Assembly: GCA_947304065.1 (NCBI GenBank)
Contig: CAMZAI010000134.1
Coordinates: 1-7,737, forward strand
Direction of reading: 5' to 3'
Source of the DNA: an uncultured Clostridia bacterium
Lineage (GTDB): Bacteria; Bacillota; Clostridia; Lachnospirales; Lachnospiraceae
DNA length: 7,737 bases
Positions 1 to 5,794 of the stretch are shown here, piece after piece. Numbering within the stretch: position 1 is the first letter of the stretch; every line of letters begins with the position of its first letter. The notes beneath the pieces were generated by a model. The model was given only the letters and a program-made list of their open reading frames with translations, had not been told where the DNA came from and made no database searches. The translations under genes were made by a program, and so were the position numbers.

Positions 1-102
1 TTCTCGAGGGAAGAGTGCAGGGGGTTCGTTGAGCGGGCGGTGAAACTGTGCATAGAAGCGATAAGTGAAGCAGAAGGCTTAAAAGAGAGGATAATTCGAT
101 GA
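1..102 (+). CDS. 3' end of an unidentified gene (C-terminal 33 residues)
   Basis: An open frame enters from the left edge in frame 1 and ends with TGA at 100-102. The visible tail begins FSREECRGF and ends KERIIR. It is charged and probably forms one amphipathic helix. It is too short for me to assign a family. Its stop overlaps the ATG of the next gene in the four-base ATGA arrangement (99-102), which usually means translational coupling within one operon. That overlap and the uninterrupted frame are the evidence that it is coding. The start lies outside the window. Confidence 0.6.
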   Translation, partial: FSREECRGFVERAVKLCIEAISEAEGLKERIIR

Positions 103-707
103 GGCATATCATTACCGTTCAACATACTCAGTCTGTCCATCACACAAACGGAATGGTCGGTTCATGGACAGATTGGGATCTGACCGAACTTGGAAGGAGT
201 CAGGCGGACCGAATCGGAAAGAAACTGAAAGATGAACTTGCCGGGAAAAAGGTGGTGATGTTCTCTTCAGACTTGAAGCGCGCGAAGCAGACGGCGGAAG
301 AGATCGCGAAATACCTGGACGTGCAGCCTATCCTCAGGCAGGAGCTAAGAGAGAGAAATCTGGGTAAATGCTGCGGGAAATCCGTACAATGGCTGCGTGA
401 AAATCTTGAGTGTCCCGAGAAAACCGTTGACGACAGATTGTTCTCTGACGGAGAGAGCAGACGCGATGCATGGAACCGTCTCGAATCTTTTTACAAAGAA
501 ATTATTGCGGGTAATGACGAAAACATCATAATAGTCTCGCACGGAGATCTTCTGAGTATCTGGAACGCCATGTTTCTAGGACTGCCAGTCGAGGCTCTCA
601 ATACAGTTGATATCCACGGTCCCGGAGGCGGGGTATCCCACATGTTTATCTGTGACGATGGGAAGCACCTTGTGAAGCATATAAACGATACATCATATTT
701 GATTTAA
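99..707 (+). CDS. Histidine phosphatase superfamily protein with variant QHTQS motif
   Basis: This 202-aa protein belongs to the histidine phosphatase (phosphoglycerate mutase-like) superfamily, whose members move phosphate through a phosphohistidine. The nucleophile motif near the N-terminus is QHTQS (residues 8-12) where the family normally has RHGET or similar. The His is kept (H9) but the Arg is Gln and the Gly is Thr. Other signatures are intact: WTDWDLTELGRSQA (23-36), SSDLKRAKQTA (56-66, with R61), RERNLG (84-89, near the likely acid E82) and the second catalytic His in VSHGD (H148). The length is normal and the protein is probably cytoplasmic. The start is supported by AGAGGA about eight bases upstream. 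The ATG overlaps the stop of the preceding gene, and a terminator follows directly. The substrate is unknown; both phosphoglycerate mutase and general phosphatase roles are possible. Confidence 0.9.
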   Translation: MRHIITVQHTQSVHHTNGMVGSWTDWDLTELGRSQADRIGKKLKDELAGKKVVMFSSDLKRAKQTAEEIAKYLDVQPILRQELRERNLGKCCGKSVQWLRENLECPEKTVDDRLFSDGESRRDAWNRLESFYKEIIAGNDENIIIVSHGDLLSIWNAMFLGLPVEALNTVDIHGPGGGVSHMFICDDGKHLVKHINDTSYLI

Positions 708-710
708 CGA

Positions 711-740
711 AAAAGACAGCAGTTTTATCTGCTGTCTTTT
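711..740 (+). terminator. Rho-independent terminator after the histidine phosphatase gene
   Basis: A perfect 12-bp inverted repeat (AAAAGACAGCAG / CTGCTGTCTTTT) surrounds a six-base loop, TTTTAT. It begins three bases after the TAA stop, and its A and T ends supply a U-tract on either strand. It closes the operon that enters from the left edge. Confidence 0.9.
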
Positions 741-747
741 CTTGTAA

Positions 748-813
748 GTCCGTTAAAGTGGACACGTTCGGTGGATAATGGTAGATGATAAAAGAAAAAC
801 CACTTAACGTGAC
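748..813 (+). promoter_or_regulatory. Inverted repeat in the leader of the small gene at 828
   Basis: Two 14-base arms face each other: GTCCGTTAAAGTGG at 748-761 and CCACTTAACGTGAC at 800-813. They pair along nearly their whole length with two small offsets, and 38 bases separate them. The right arm stops immediately before the AGGAGG ribosome binding site (814-819). A -10-like GATAAT lies between the arms at 774-779, with no good -35 at the usual distance. The repeat could be an operator with two half-sites or an mRNA stem next to the ribosome binding site. Which of these it is depends on where transcription starts, and I cannot see that. Confidence 0.4.
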
Positions 814-827
814 AGGAGGACTCAACC

Positions 828-1100
828 ATGAGAGCAAACAACACCAGAAAGACAGACCTCACCGAAGGGCATTTCTACCGTATGAAGGAAAAGAACGGCA
901 AAGCATTTGTCGGTCAGTATATCGGACAGCAGCCCGATGATTTTGCATTTCTCTTTCCCGAAAAGAAAATAAGCGTCTTCAGTTTCCGCGTAAATGACGG
1001 AAAAGAGACGCTTATCTGCGGATATACGATTGACCACCTTCCGAAACTGACGGAAGATCTCGGAGCTCCCGAGCCTGCGGAAGAAGGGAAGATCGCGTGA
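828..1100 (+). CDS. Small protein of unknown function, 90 aa
   Basis: I do not recognise this protein. It is real by signal: a perfect AGGAGG at 814-819 lies eight bases before the ATG, and the gene follows a terminator, so it has its own transcription unit. No signal peptide or membrane segment is visible. Residues 13-70 alternate short hydrophobic stretches with glycine or charged turns (GHFYRMK, GKAFVGQYIG, FAFLFP, ISVFSFRV, TLICGYTI). That pattern suggests a small all-beta barrel of SH3-like size. The last 20 residues are acidic and proline-containing and look disordered. The stop lies six bases from the stop of the convergent hydrolase gene, with no terminator between them. The beta-barrel reading is inference from pattern only. 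Confidence 0.8.
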   Translation: MRANNTRKTDLTEGHFYRMKEKNGKAFVGQYIGQQPDDFAFLFPEKKISVFSFRVNDGKETLICGYTIDHLPKLTEDLGAPEPAEEGKIA

Positions 1101-1106
1101 TACTTC

Positions 1107-1997
1107 TTATAGAAACCGCTTGAAGAAATCGGTCTGGTCGCGATTGGCCTTCATGCCCTCTTCGTAGCGGAGATTGCAATGGAATACATGGCATGCGAGC
1201 GGGTCATCCTTGCTTCCGTAGATCCTGCTCTCGGCAAGGACGCCTTTGGAACGGAGATACTCCGCCATAGGCTCGCAGGCGTTTACGAGGAAATCGTTCT
1301 GCGCTGTAAATACAAATGTCGGGGGATAATCGGCGGTGATATTTGCGAGGATCTCGGTCCTCGGATCGTCAAACAGCTTCTCGTCCTTGAAATAGTCCAT
1401 GATCAGTTCGCTGCCTTCACCTTTGCGCGGGCGGTCGCGGAGACTGTACATTCCGCATGCGAGCGAGACTGCACACAGCTTGACATTCTTCGGGAGATCG
1501 AAGCCGAAGATCTTTGCATATTCCGGGTTCGAGCAGATGCAGGCGAACTGGCTAGACAACTGCGCACCCGCAGAGTCGCCGGTCAGGAACACATGCGACA
1601 CATCGAGACCGTACTGATCCGCATACTTTGAAATGAACTCAAATACAGCCAGCGTATCCTCGAGCGGCGCCGGGAACGTGTTCTCGGGCGAGAGCCTGTA
1701 ATTGAAGTTAACTACGGCAAATCCCAATTCTGCCAGATGCATGCAGTAAAACCTGTAAAGCTCCTTGTCGCCGTAAAAGAAACCGCCGCCGTGAATGTTT
1801 ACGATCGTCGGGAACGCTTCCGTGGCGGACCGTTTGGGCGTGTAAATATCCATCAAATTCCAGTCCCCATGCGGACCGTAGCTTATATCTCTGTACTTCT
1901 CCAGTTCCTCGGGCTCGATAAGCCCCGCATCTCTTTTTGCATCGCCTGCTGCCCATGCAGCACGCATCTTTAACACTCTCTCGGGGACATTCTTCAT
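1107..1997 (-). CDS. Alpha/beta hydrolase (esterase/lipase, HSL-like)
   Basis: This 296-aa cytoplasmic hydrolase is of the alpha/beta-hydrolase fold-3 type, related to hormone-sensitive-lipase-like esterases. The oxyanion-hole motif HGGG is at residues 69-72 within NIHGGGFFYGDK. The nucleophile elbow GDSAG places the catalytic Ser at 142. The acid is probably D235 (TAQNDFLV), and the catalytic His is H270 or H273 in CHVFHCN. NFNYRLSPENTFPAPLED (97-114) is also typical. These enzymes cleave carboxylic esters, and some family members deacetylate sugars; the substrate here is unknown. I chose the ATG at 1997 because AGAGGA lies six bases upstream. A GTG at 2024 would add nine residues (305 aa) and has a weaker AGAGGG upstream. 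The gene is divergent from the phosphotransferase and convergent with the small gene at 828. No partner gene suggests its pathway. Confidence 0.92.
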   Translation of the reverse strand: MKNVPERVLKMRAAWAAGDAKRDAGLIEPEELEKYRDISYGPHGDWNLMDIYTPKRSATEAFPTIVNIHGGGFFYGDKELYRFYCMHLAELGFAVVNFNYRLSPENTFPAPLEDTLAVFEFISKYADQYGLDVSHVFLTGDSAGAQLSSQFACICSNPEYAKIFGFDLPKNVKLCAVSLACGMYSLRDRPRKGEGSELIMDYFKDEKLFDDPRTEILANITADYPPTFVFTAQNDFLVNACEPMAEYLRSKGVLAESRIYGSKDDPLACHVFHCNLRYEEGMKANRDQTDFFKRFL

Positions 1998-2003
1998 AAG
2001 TCT

Positions 2004-2009
2004 TCCTCT
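2004..2009 (-). promoter_or_regulatory. Ribosome binding site of the hydrolase gene
   Basis: On the minus strand this reads AGAGGA, six bases before the ATG at 1997. It favours that ATG over the in-frame GTG at 2024. Confidence 0.65.
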
Positions 2010-2048
2010 CTTTTGACCCGTCACCGTGACAAGCCCTCTGATAATTTG

Positions 2049-2077
2049 ATTTTACAGTAAAAAGAGGATAAAGTAAC
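2049..2077 (-). promoter_or_regulatory. Candidate promoter of the hydrolase gene
   Basis: On the minus strand, GTTACT (2072-2077) and TAAAAT (2049-2054) are 17 bases apart in an AT-rich stretch. The -10 is reasonable and the -35 weak (three of six consensus positions). It is the best match I found upstream of this gene. Confidence 0.3.
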
Positions 2078-2103
2078 TGTTTTATCTTGTACTTTTTTGG
2101 TGA

Positions 2104-2132
2104 TATACGGGCAGGATTTATTATGATACAAT
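2104..2132 (+). promoter_or_regulatory. Candidate promoter of the phosphotransferase gene
   Basis: TACAAT at 2127-2132 is five of six to the -10 consensus, and 17 bases upstream is TATACG (2104-2109), a weak -35. An overlapping TATGAT at 2122-2127 is an alternative -10. The AT-rich divergent region 1998-2202 holds promoters for both neighbours and no other gene that I can see. Confidence 0.25.
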
Positions 2133-2186
2133 TTCTCTATAAATGGTCCGTTTCGGGATTGTTCAGGATCTAAGACTGCATTATAC

Positions 2187-2193
2187 AAGGGAG
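2187..2193 (+). promoter_or_regulatory. Ribosome binding site that sets the phosphotransferase start
   Basis: AAGGGAG lies nine bases before the ATG at 2203. The longer in-frame ATG at 2143 has no purine-rich site upstream, so the gene most likely starts at 2203. Confidence 0.65.
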
Positions 2194-2202
2194 AAAAGAC
2201 AT

Positions 2203-3093
2203 ATGCCCACCACAGCCAAAGAAATAGCAGAAAAAGCCATACTTAACTGGGACCTTGAAAGCCCTACGATCGGCCCTCAGTTCAACGAAGACTCGGGGAG
2301 ACTGATATTCAGGATTGGGACGCCGTCGCGGGACTTTCTCCTGAAGGGCTTCCCCGACAGCATTCCGGAATCTACGATAAAGAGTAATGTCCGGGCTCAT
2401 TTGTTTTTGGGGAACGAGCATGATATGGCGCCGAAGCTCTATCCGGCGAAAAACGGTGAATATTATATAAATGACCGGGGATACCGGTTCTATCTGATGG
2501 ATTATATCGATGGAAGAGAGATGGTGGAGACTCCGGAAGATGAATTCCTTATCGGACAGGCGGCGAGGAAGCTTCACAGCCTGCGGGGATATTCAGAGCA
2601 GTCTCCGATGGAGCAGACTAAGGATCGTTTCTATACCTGGTTCAGGGAGAAGGAGTTCGCGAAAGATTTTGATGCGATCCTGGACAGTATCCCTGATTTC
2701 GAGAAGCTCGATCAGTGCTTTGTGCATACCGATATCGGCCCGCATAATATGATGTTAGCAAAGGATGGAAAGCCTGTTTTCATTGATCTGGACGACGCAG
2801 GAAACGGCAGCCGGTATCTCGATCTCGGCTGGCCGTTCATCATGCAATTTGTCGATTTTAACCATGATACCGAAGAGATGCATTACCGCTTTGATCTGGC
2901 GCTCAGCTTCCTGAAAGGATATTTCGGCACAGACGAAATATCGAGAGAAGAGTATGAGCTGATCTTTAAGGGCGCCGAGCAGATGCATATTTCATATATG
3001 CAGGCTTACGGGCCTTACGCGGTAGATTCCCTCTGGAAGATCCTGTTGTTCGGGATGGAACAGAAGGAAAAGCTTTGGGAAATGCTGGGGTAA
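2203..3093 (+). CDS. APH/choline-kinase-family phosphotransferase (substrate unknown)
   Basis: This 296-aa protein has the aminoglycoside-phosphotransferase/choline-kinase fold, whose members transfer ATP gamma-phosphate to small hydroxylated molecules. The Brenner motif is HTDIGPHN (residues 175-182), giving catalytic D177 and metal-binding N182. The DFG-equivalent is VFIDLDDAG (192-200), with D195 binding magnesium. FLLKGF (45-50) likely carries the ATP-contacting lysine K48, and FYLMDYIDG (96-104) resembles the hinge. No membrane segment is visible. The start at 2203 is chosen over ATG 2143 from the ribosome binding site. Its stop touches the stop of the convergent gene at 3094 with no base between. 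The family includes antibiotic kinases, homoserine kinase type II, fructosamine kinases and choline kinases. Nothing here points to one substrate, so a resistance label is not justified. Confidence 0.88.
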   Translation: MPTTAKEIAEKAILNWDLESPTIGPQFNEDSGRLIFRIGTPSRDFLLKGFPDSIPESTIKSNVRAHLFLGNEHDMAPKLYPAKNGEYYINDRGYRFYLMDYIDGREMVETPEDEFLIGQAARKLHSLRGYSEQSPMEQTKDRFYTWFREKEFAKDFDAILDSIPDFEKLDQCFVHTDIGPHNMMLAKDGKPVFIDLDDAGNGSRYLDLGWPFIMQFVDFNHDTEEMHYRFDLALSFLKGYFGTDEISREEYELIFKGAEQMHISYMQAYGPYAVDSLWKILLFGMEQKEKLWEMLG

Positions 3094-3507
3094 TTACAGC
3101 CTGGACTCAAGCTCACTTTTGATCTCGATGACACGGTAAATGGCCTCGTCACACTGGCGTTTTGCGTCGCTGATCTTTGACTGCACGATCATGTCAGCGA
3201 GGAAGCCGTCGAAGAAGAAATCTGCGAAGGTCAGGAATTCGCCGATATGGATCGAGCTGTATCCGCTGACATCACGGAGCTCCTTGCTGAAGGACTGGAG
3301 CGCATGCTTTGCAGCCTCGATCTCATTCTCGGCGTTGGACATCTTGCTGTGTTTCACTATGCCGGAGATAAGGCCGCCGCCAAAGATGTCGAGGAGACCC
3401 CAGTTGCCTGCGCTGTTGAGATATTTTTTGGCCTCTGTGAGATGATATAATGCGTTGTCCGCGGCATCTATTGCTTCACGTATTTCTTTGTATTCTGTAT
3501 TATCCAT
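3094..3507 (-). CDS. Conserved hypothetical protein, 137 aa, with internal duplication
   Basis: The function is unknown. I recall similar Firmicutes proteins annotated as hypothetical, with a WGLLDIFGGG-type motif. The protein is mostly helical: a charged N-terminal helix (residues 5-31), a glycine-rich hydrophobic stretch LLDIFGGGLISGIVKHSK (38-55), and further helices rich in E, K and A. The second half repeats the first at a constant 56-residue offset without gaps: D40/D96, S54-K55/S110-K111, S57/S113, A59/A115, E64/D120, A66/A122 and E76-L77/E132-L133. The glycine-rich part might touch a membrane, but no clear transmembrane helix or signal peptide exists. The start is secure: AGGAGG (3516-3521 on the minus strand) lies eight bases before the ATG. 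The gene stands alone, divergent from the DUF434 gene. Confidence 0.85.
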   Translation of the reverse strand: MDNTEYKEIREAIDAADNALYHLTEAKKYLNSAGNWGLLDIFGGGLISGIVKHSKMSNAENEIEAAKHALQSFSKELRDVSGYSSIHIGEFLTFADFFFDGFLADMIVQSKISDAKRQCDEAIYRVIEIKSELESRL

Positions 3508-3572
3508 GATTATGTCCTCCTGTGAGTTATTCCATGATCATATGCTACAGCAAATTTGATCAGTTTTCGAGG

Positions 3573-3601
3573 GCTTTTATGACGGAATAGAGCGGTATAA
3601 T
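3573..3601 (+). promoter_or_regulatory. Candidate promoter of the DUF434 gene
   Basis: A perfect TATAAT sits at 3596-3601. The -35 at 16-17 bases (GCTTTT/CTTTTA, 3573-3579) is poor. Transcription from here would give a leader of roughly 37 bases before the ATG at 3645, which has AGGA six bases upstream (3635-3638). The 137-base divergent gap 3508-3644 shows nothing else beyond this and the neighbouring ribosome binding sites. Confidence 0.4.
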
Positions 3602-3644
3602 TTGCCGGCGGGCTATTAATTGTTTATTTGAGCGAGGAATTGTT

Positions 3645-4337
3645 ATGAGCACAAAACGTGGCTATATGCCCGAGGATGATATTTTATTTTCTGCGGATGC
3701 GTTGGCGACTCTGCGAACGGCGTCACGACATATATGCTACCTGATCGACGAAGGCTACGATCTCGTTCAGGCGGTAACCTTTGTGGGGAATCGGTTTGCC
3801 CTTTCGGAGAGGCAGCGATTTGCCATCCTGCGCAGCATTTCATCAAAAGAGCAATTGGAGTGCAGAAAGACCAAAGAGCTGTCGGATATATCAGGCGGCG
3901 AGGTTTGGATAGACGGCTTTAATACTATCATTACGCTCGAAGTTATGCTGAGCGGTTCGCCGGTTTTCGAAGGCATGGATGGAACGGTCAGGGACCTCGC
4001 GGGCCTGCACGGAACCTACAGGATCATTCCCGAGACGGAAAAGGCTGTCCGGATGCTGCTCGACATTCTTAAGGAACTGAAAGCCGGGAAAGTGCACATA
4101 CTTCTTGACGAGCCTATATCAAACTCAGGAAAGCTAAAGGTTCTTATCGCCGAAGTGGCCGAAGCATGCGGGGTAAGCCCGGACATCGTCCTGTTGAAGG
4201 AAGTAGACAAAGCACTTTGGGAAAAAGAAAATGTTATATCGTCAGATTCGATAATTCTCGACCACTGTGTCAGCTGGGTAAATGTCATGAAGGTCTGCGC
4301 GGAGAAGATCGGGGCGCAGTCCATAAAAGTCTGGTGA
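3645..4337 (+). CDS. DUF434 domain protein with C-terminal DUF5616-like domain
   Basis: This 230-aa protein matches, by my recollection of family patterns, the two-domain DUF434 architecture found in archaea and some bacteria. The helical DUF434 part spans about residues 17-72, with RTASRHICYLIDEGYDL, VGNRFALSERQR and a following AILR. The second domain (about 86-230) shows WIDGFNTIITLE (88-99), MDGTVRDLAGLHGTYR (111-126), ILLDEPISNSGKL (152-164) and SDSIILDHC (200-208). Its acidic residues D90, D117, D155, D201 and D206 sit at strand ends. IDGFN resembles the VDGYN motif that opens NYN/PIN-like RNases such as YacP (Rae1), so a metal-dependent nuclease is possible; this is inference. No signal peptide or membrane segment is visible. 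It is a single-gene unit ended by the terminator at 4380-4413. Confidence 0.87.
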   Translation: MSTKRGYMPEDDILFSADALATLRTASRHICYLIDEGYDLVQAVTFVGNRFALSERQRFAILRSISSKEQLECRKTKELSDISGGEVWIDGFNTIITLEVMLSGSPVFEGMDGTVRDLAGLHGTYRIIPETEKAVRMLLDILKELKAGKVHILLDEPISNSGKLKVLIAEVAEACGVSPDIVLLKEVDKALWEKENVISSDSIILDHCVSWVNVMKVCAEKIGAQSIKVW

Positions 4338-4379
4338 GCGGTAAAAAGGTACTATATCCGTTCTCTCTTCGATCATATC

Positions 4380-4413
4380 AAAAGCCCTGTCGTAAAACCA
4401 CGGCAGGGCTTTT
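4380..4413. terminator. Bidirectional terminator shared by the DUF434 gene and the MATE operon
   Basis: A 14-bp stem (AAAAGCCCTGTCGT / ACGGCAGGGCTTTT, one T-G wobble) surrounds a six-base loop, AAAACC. The A and T tails give a U-tract on both strands. It lies 42 bases after the DUF434 stop and 8 bases beyond the MATE stop, so it can end both convergent transcripts. Confidence 0.9.
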
Positions 4414-4421
4414 AAACATCA

Positions 4422-5783
4422 TCAGGTTATCTCCCTCGTAATATTCTTTATCCAGCCTCCGCTCTTGTAGTGGTGGATCGCGAAGGGCATCTTTGCGAAC
4501 TCATCCATGCACATGCAGACATAGACGATGAGGGGCGGCCATTTGAACACAAACGCGCTGATGAGGCCGAGCGGTACCGCAAAGCCCCACATGCAGATGG
4601 TGTCGAGGATCATGCCGTACTTCGAGTCGCCGCCGCAGCGGAAGAGCGAGGCGATCAGCACAGTATTAACGATCTGGCCCATCTGGTAGGCCACGCTTAT
4701 ATACAGCATTACTCTGAGATAATGAGCGGCTGTTTCGGTGATCTTGACGAGGCCGGGTATGTACGGATTAATGATCAGCAGCAGGATACCGGCAATGATA
4801 CCTGAGAACACTGTGACCTTAAGTATCGATGCGGCGTCTTTTTCAGCATCGTCGAGCCTGTTCTCTCCGATCTCTTTACCGAGCATGATCGAAGCCGCGG
4901 CGGAGATGCCGAAGCCTACGACGGTTGCGAGATCGCGGACCACGGTCACTACTGAGTTCGCAGCAACTATGTCGGAGCCCAGGTGGCCCATTATGATCGA
5001 ATTCATGTTAAACGCAAGTCCCCAGAGGGTGTCGTTGATGAACGCGGGCAGGGAGTACTTTGCGAAATCGGCGATCAGTGCTTTCGGGATGCGGAACATG
5101 GCAGAGATCTTCTTCGGCAGCGTCTTTTGCCTGATAAAATCTATCGCGCAGACGATGAGGCCGATACCCCAGGAAAGGGTTGTAGCTAAAGCGGCGCCGG
5201 CGATGCCCATCTCCGGAAAAGGTCCGATACCGAAGATGAGGAGTGCGTTCAGGATAACGTTGATGACCAGCGTGGACGCCGAAAGGATCGTCGCAAAAGT
5301 CACGCGCTCGCAGCTTTTCAGGATTATAAGGTATGGCTGCGCTACGCCCATAAAGATGTACGAAGCGGCCACGTACCTGAGATATACGGCGCCGGCGTCG
5401 ATGAGCTCGGGCACGTCGGTCCATATCCTGATGACTGTGTAAGGGAAAAAGAACGCCAGACCCGCCACGGTTACGGTCACGGCCAGCGATATGATGAGGC
5501 CGATCCCGAGGATCTTCGATATGACGTTCAGATCGCGCTTGCCCCAGTATTGCGAGGCAAGTATGGTAAGCGCCGAGTTCAGGCCGAAGAAGAGGACGTT
5601 CAGCAGGAACATTACCTGTCCCGCAAGACTCGATGCGGATATCGAGGTCTGATCAACTCTTCCGAGCATTACAACGTCCGCCATTCCCACGGCGGACGCT
5701 ATAAGATTCTGGATCACTATAGGTATTACCAGAACAAAGAGTTCACGGTAGAACCCCTTTCTGGCAGAAAACAGATTTTTCAT
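4422..5783 (-). CDS. MATE family efflux transporter
   Basis: This 453-aa integral membrane protein has the length and pattern of MATE exporters, which expel organic cations or metabolites in exchange for H+ or Na+ across the cytoplasmic membrane. About twelve hydrophobic segments run in two halves (roughly residues 13-220 and 235-440). Recognisable family features are the TM1 proline (LVIPIVIQN, P21), MADVVMLGR (34-42), QYWGKRD (78-84), MGIAGAALAT (192-201) in the first half, and ASIMLGKEIGENRLDDA (297-313) with FRCGGDSKYG (381-390) in the second. AAGGA lies eight bases before the ATG and touches the stop codon of the upstream DUF4153 gene, only 11 bases away, so the two are co-transcribed. 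The cargo cannot be read from sequence; multidrug, flavin or other metabolite export are all possible. Confidence 0.95.
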   Translation of the reverse strand: MKNLFSARKGFYRELFVLVIPIVIQNLIASAVGMADVVMLGRVDQTSISASSLAGQVMFLLNVLFFGLNSALTILASQYWGKRDLNVISKILGIGLIISLAVTVTVAGLAFFFPYTVIRIWTDVPELIDAGAVYLRYVAASYIFMGVAQPYLIILKSCERVTFATILSASTLVINVILNALLIFGIGPFPEMGIAGAALATTLSWGIGLIVCAIDFIRQKTLPKKISAMFRIPKALIADFAKYSLPAFINDTLWGLAFNMNSIIMGHLGSDIVAANSVVTVVRDLATVVGFGISAAASIMLGKEIGENRLDDAEKDAASILKVTVFSGIIAGILLLIINPYIPGLVKITETAAHYLRVMLYISVAYQMGQIVNTVLIASLFRCGGDSKYGMILDTICMWGFAVPLGLISAFVFKWPPLIVYVCMCMDEFAKMPFAIHHYKSGGWIKNITREIT

Positions 5784-5794
5784 TGAAACATTCC

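Noticed and set aside
1038..1073. Two short hairpins (CTTCCG/CGGAAG and CTCGG/CCGAG) as terminators
   Set aside because: The stems are only 5-6 bp, lie inside the coding region and lack a U-tract on either strand.
1179..1631. 150-codon + strand open frame
   Set aside because: It lies wholly antisense to the hydrolase, whose catalytic motifs are intact. It has no ribosome binding site or recognisable domain.
1998..2024. GTG start giving a 305-aa hydrolase
   Set aside because: It is possible, but the ATG at 1997 has better ribosome binding site spacing and is the more common start codon. It is kept as an alternative in the hydrolase entry.
2203..3093. Calling the phosphotransferase an aminoglycoside-resistance enzyme
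   Set aside because: Only general kinase motifs (HTDIGPHN, IDLDD) are visible. The family covers many substrates, and no resistance context is present.
4738..5442. 234-codon + strand open frame
   Set aside because: It is antisense to the MATE gene. Its translation is rich in S, A, M and R without structure, as expected from the complement of a membrane protein gene.
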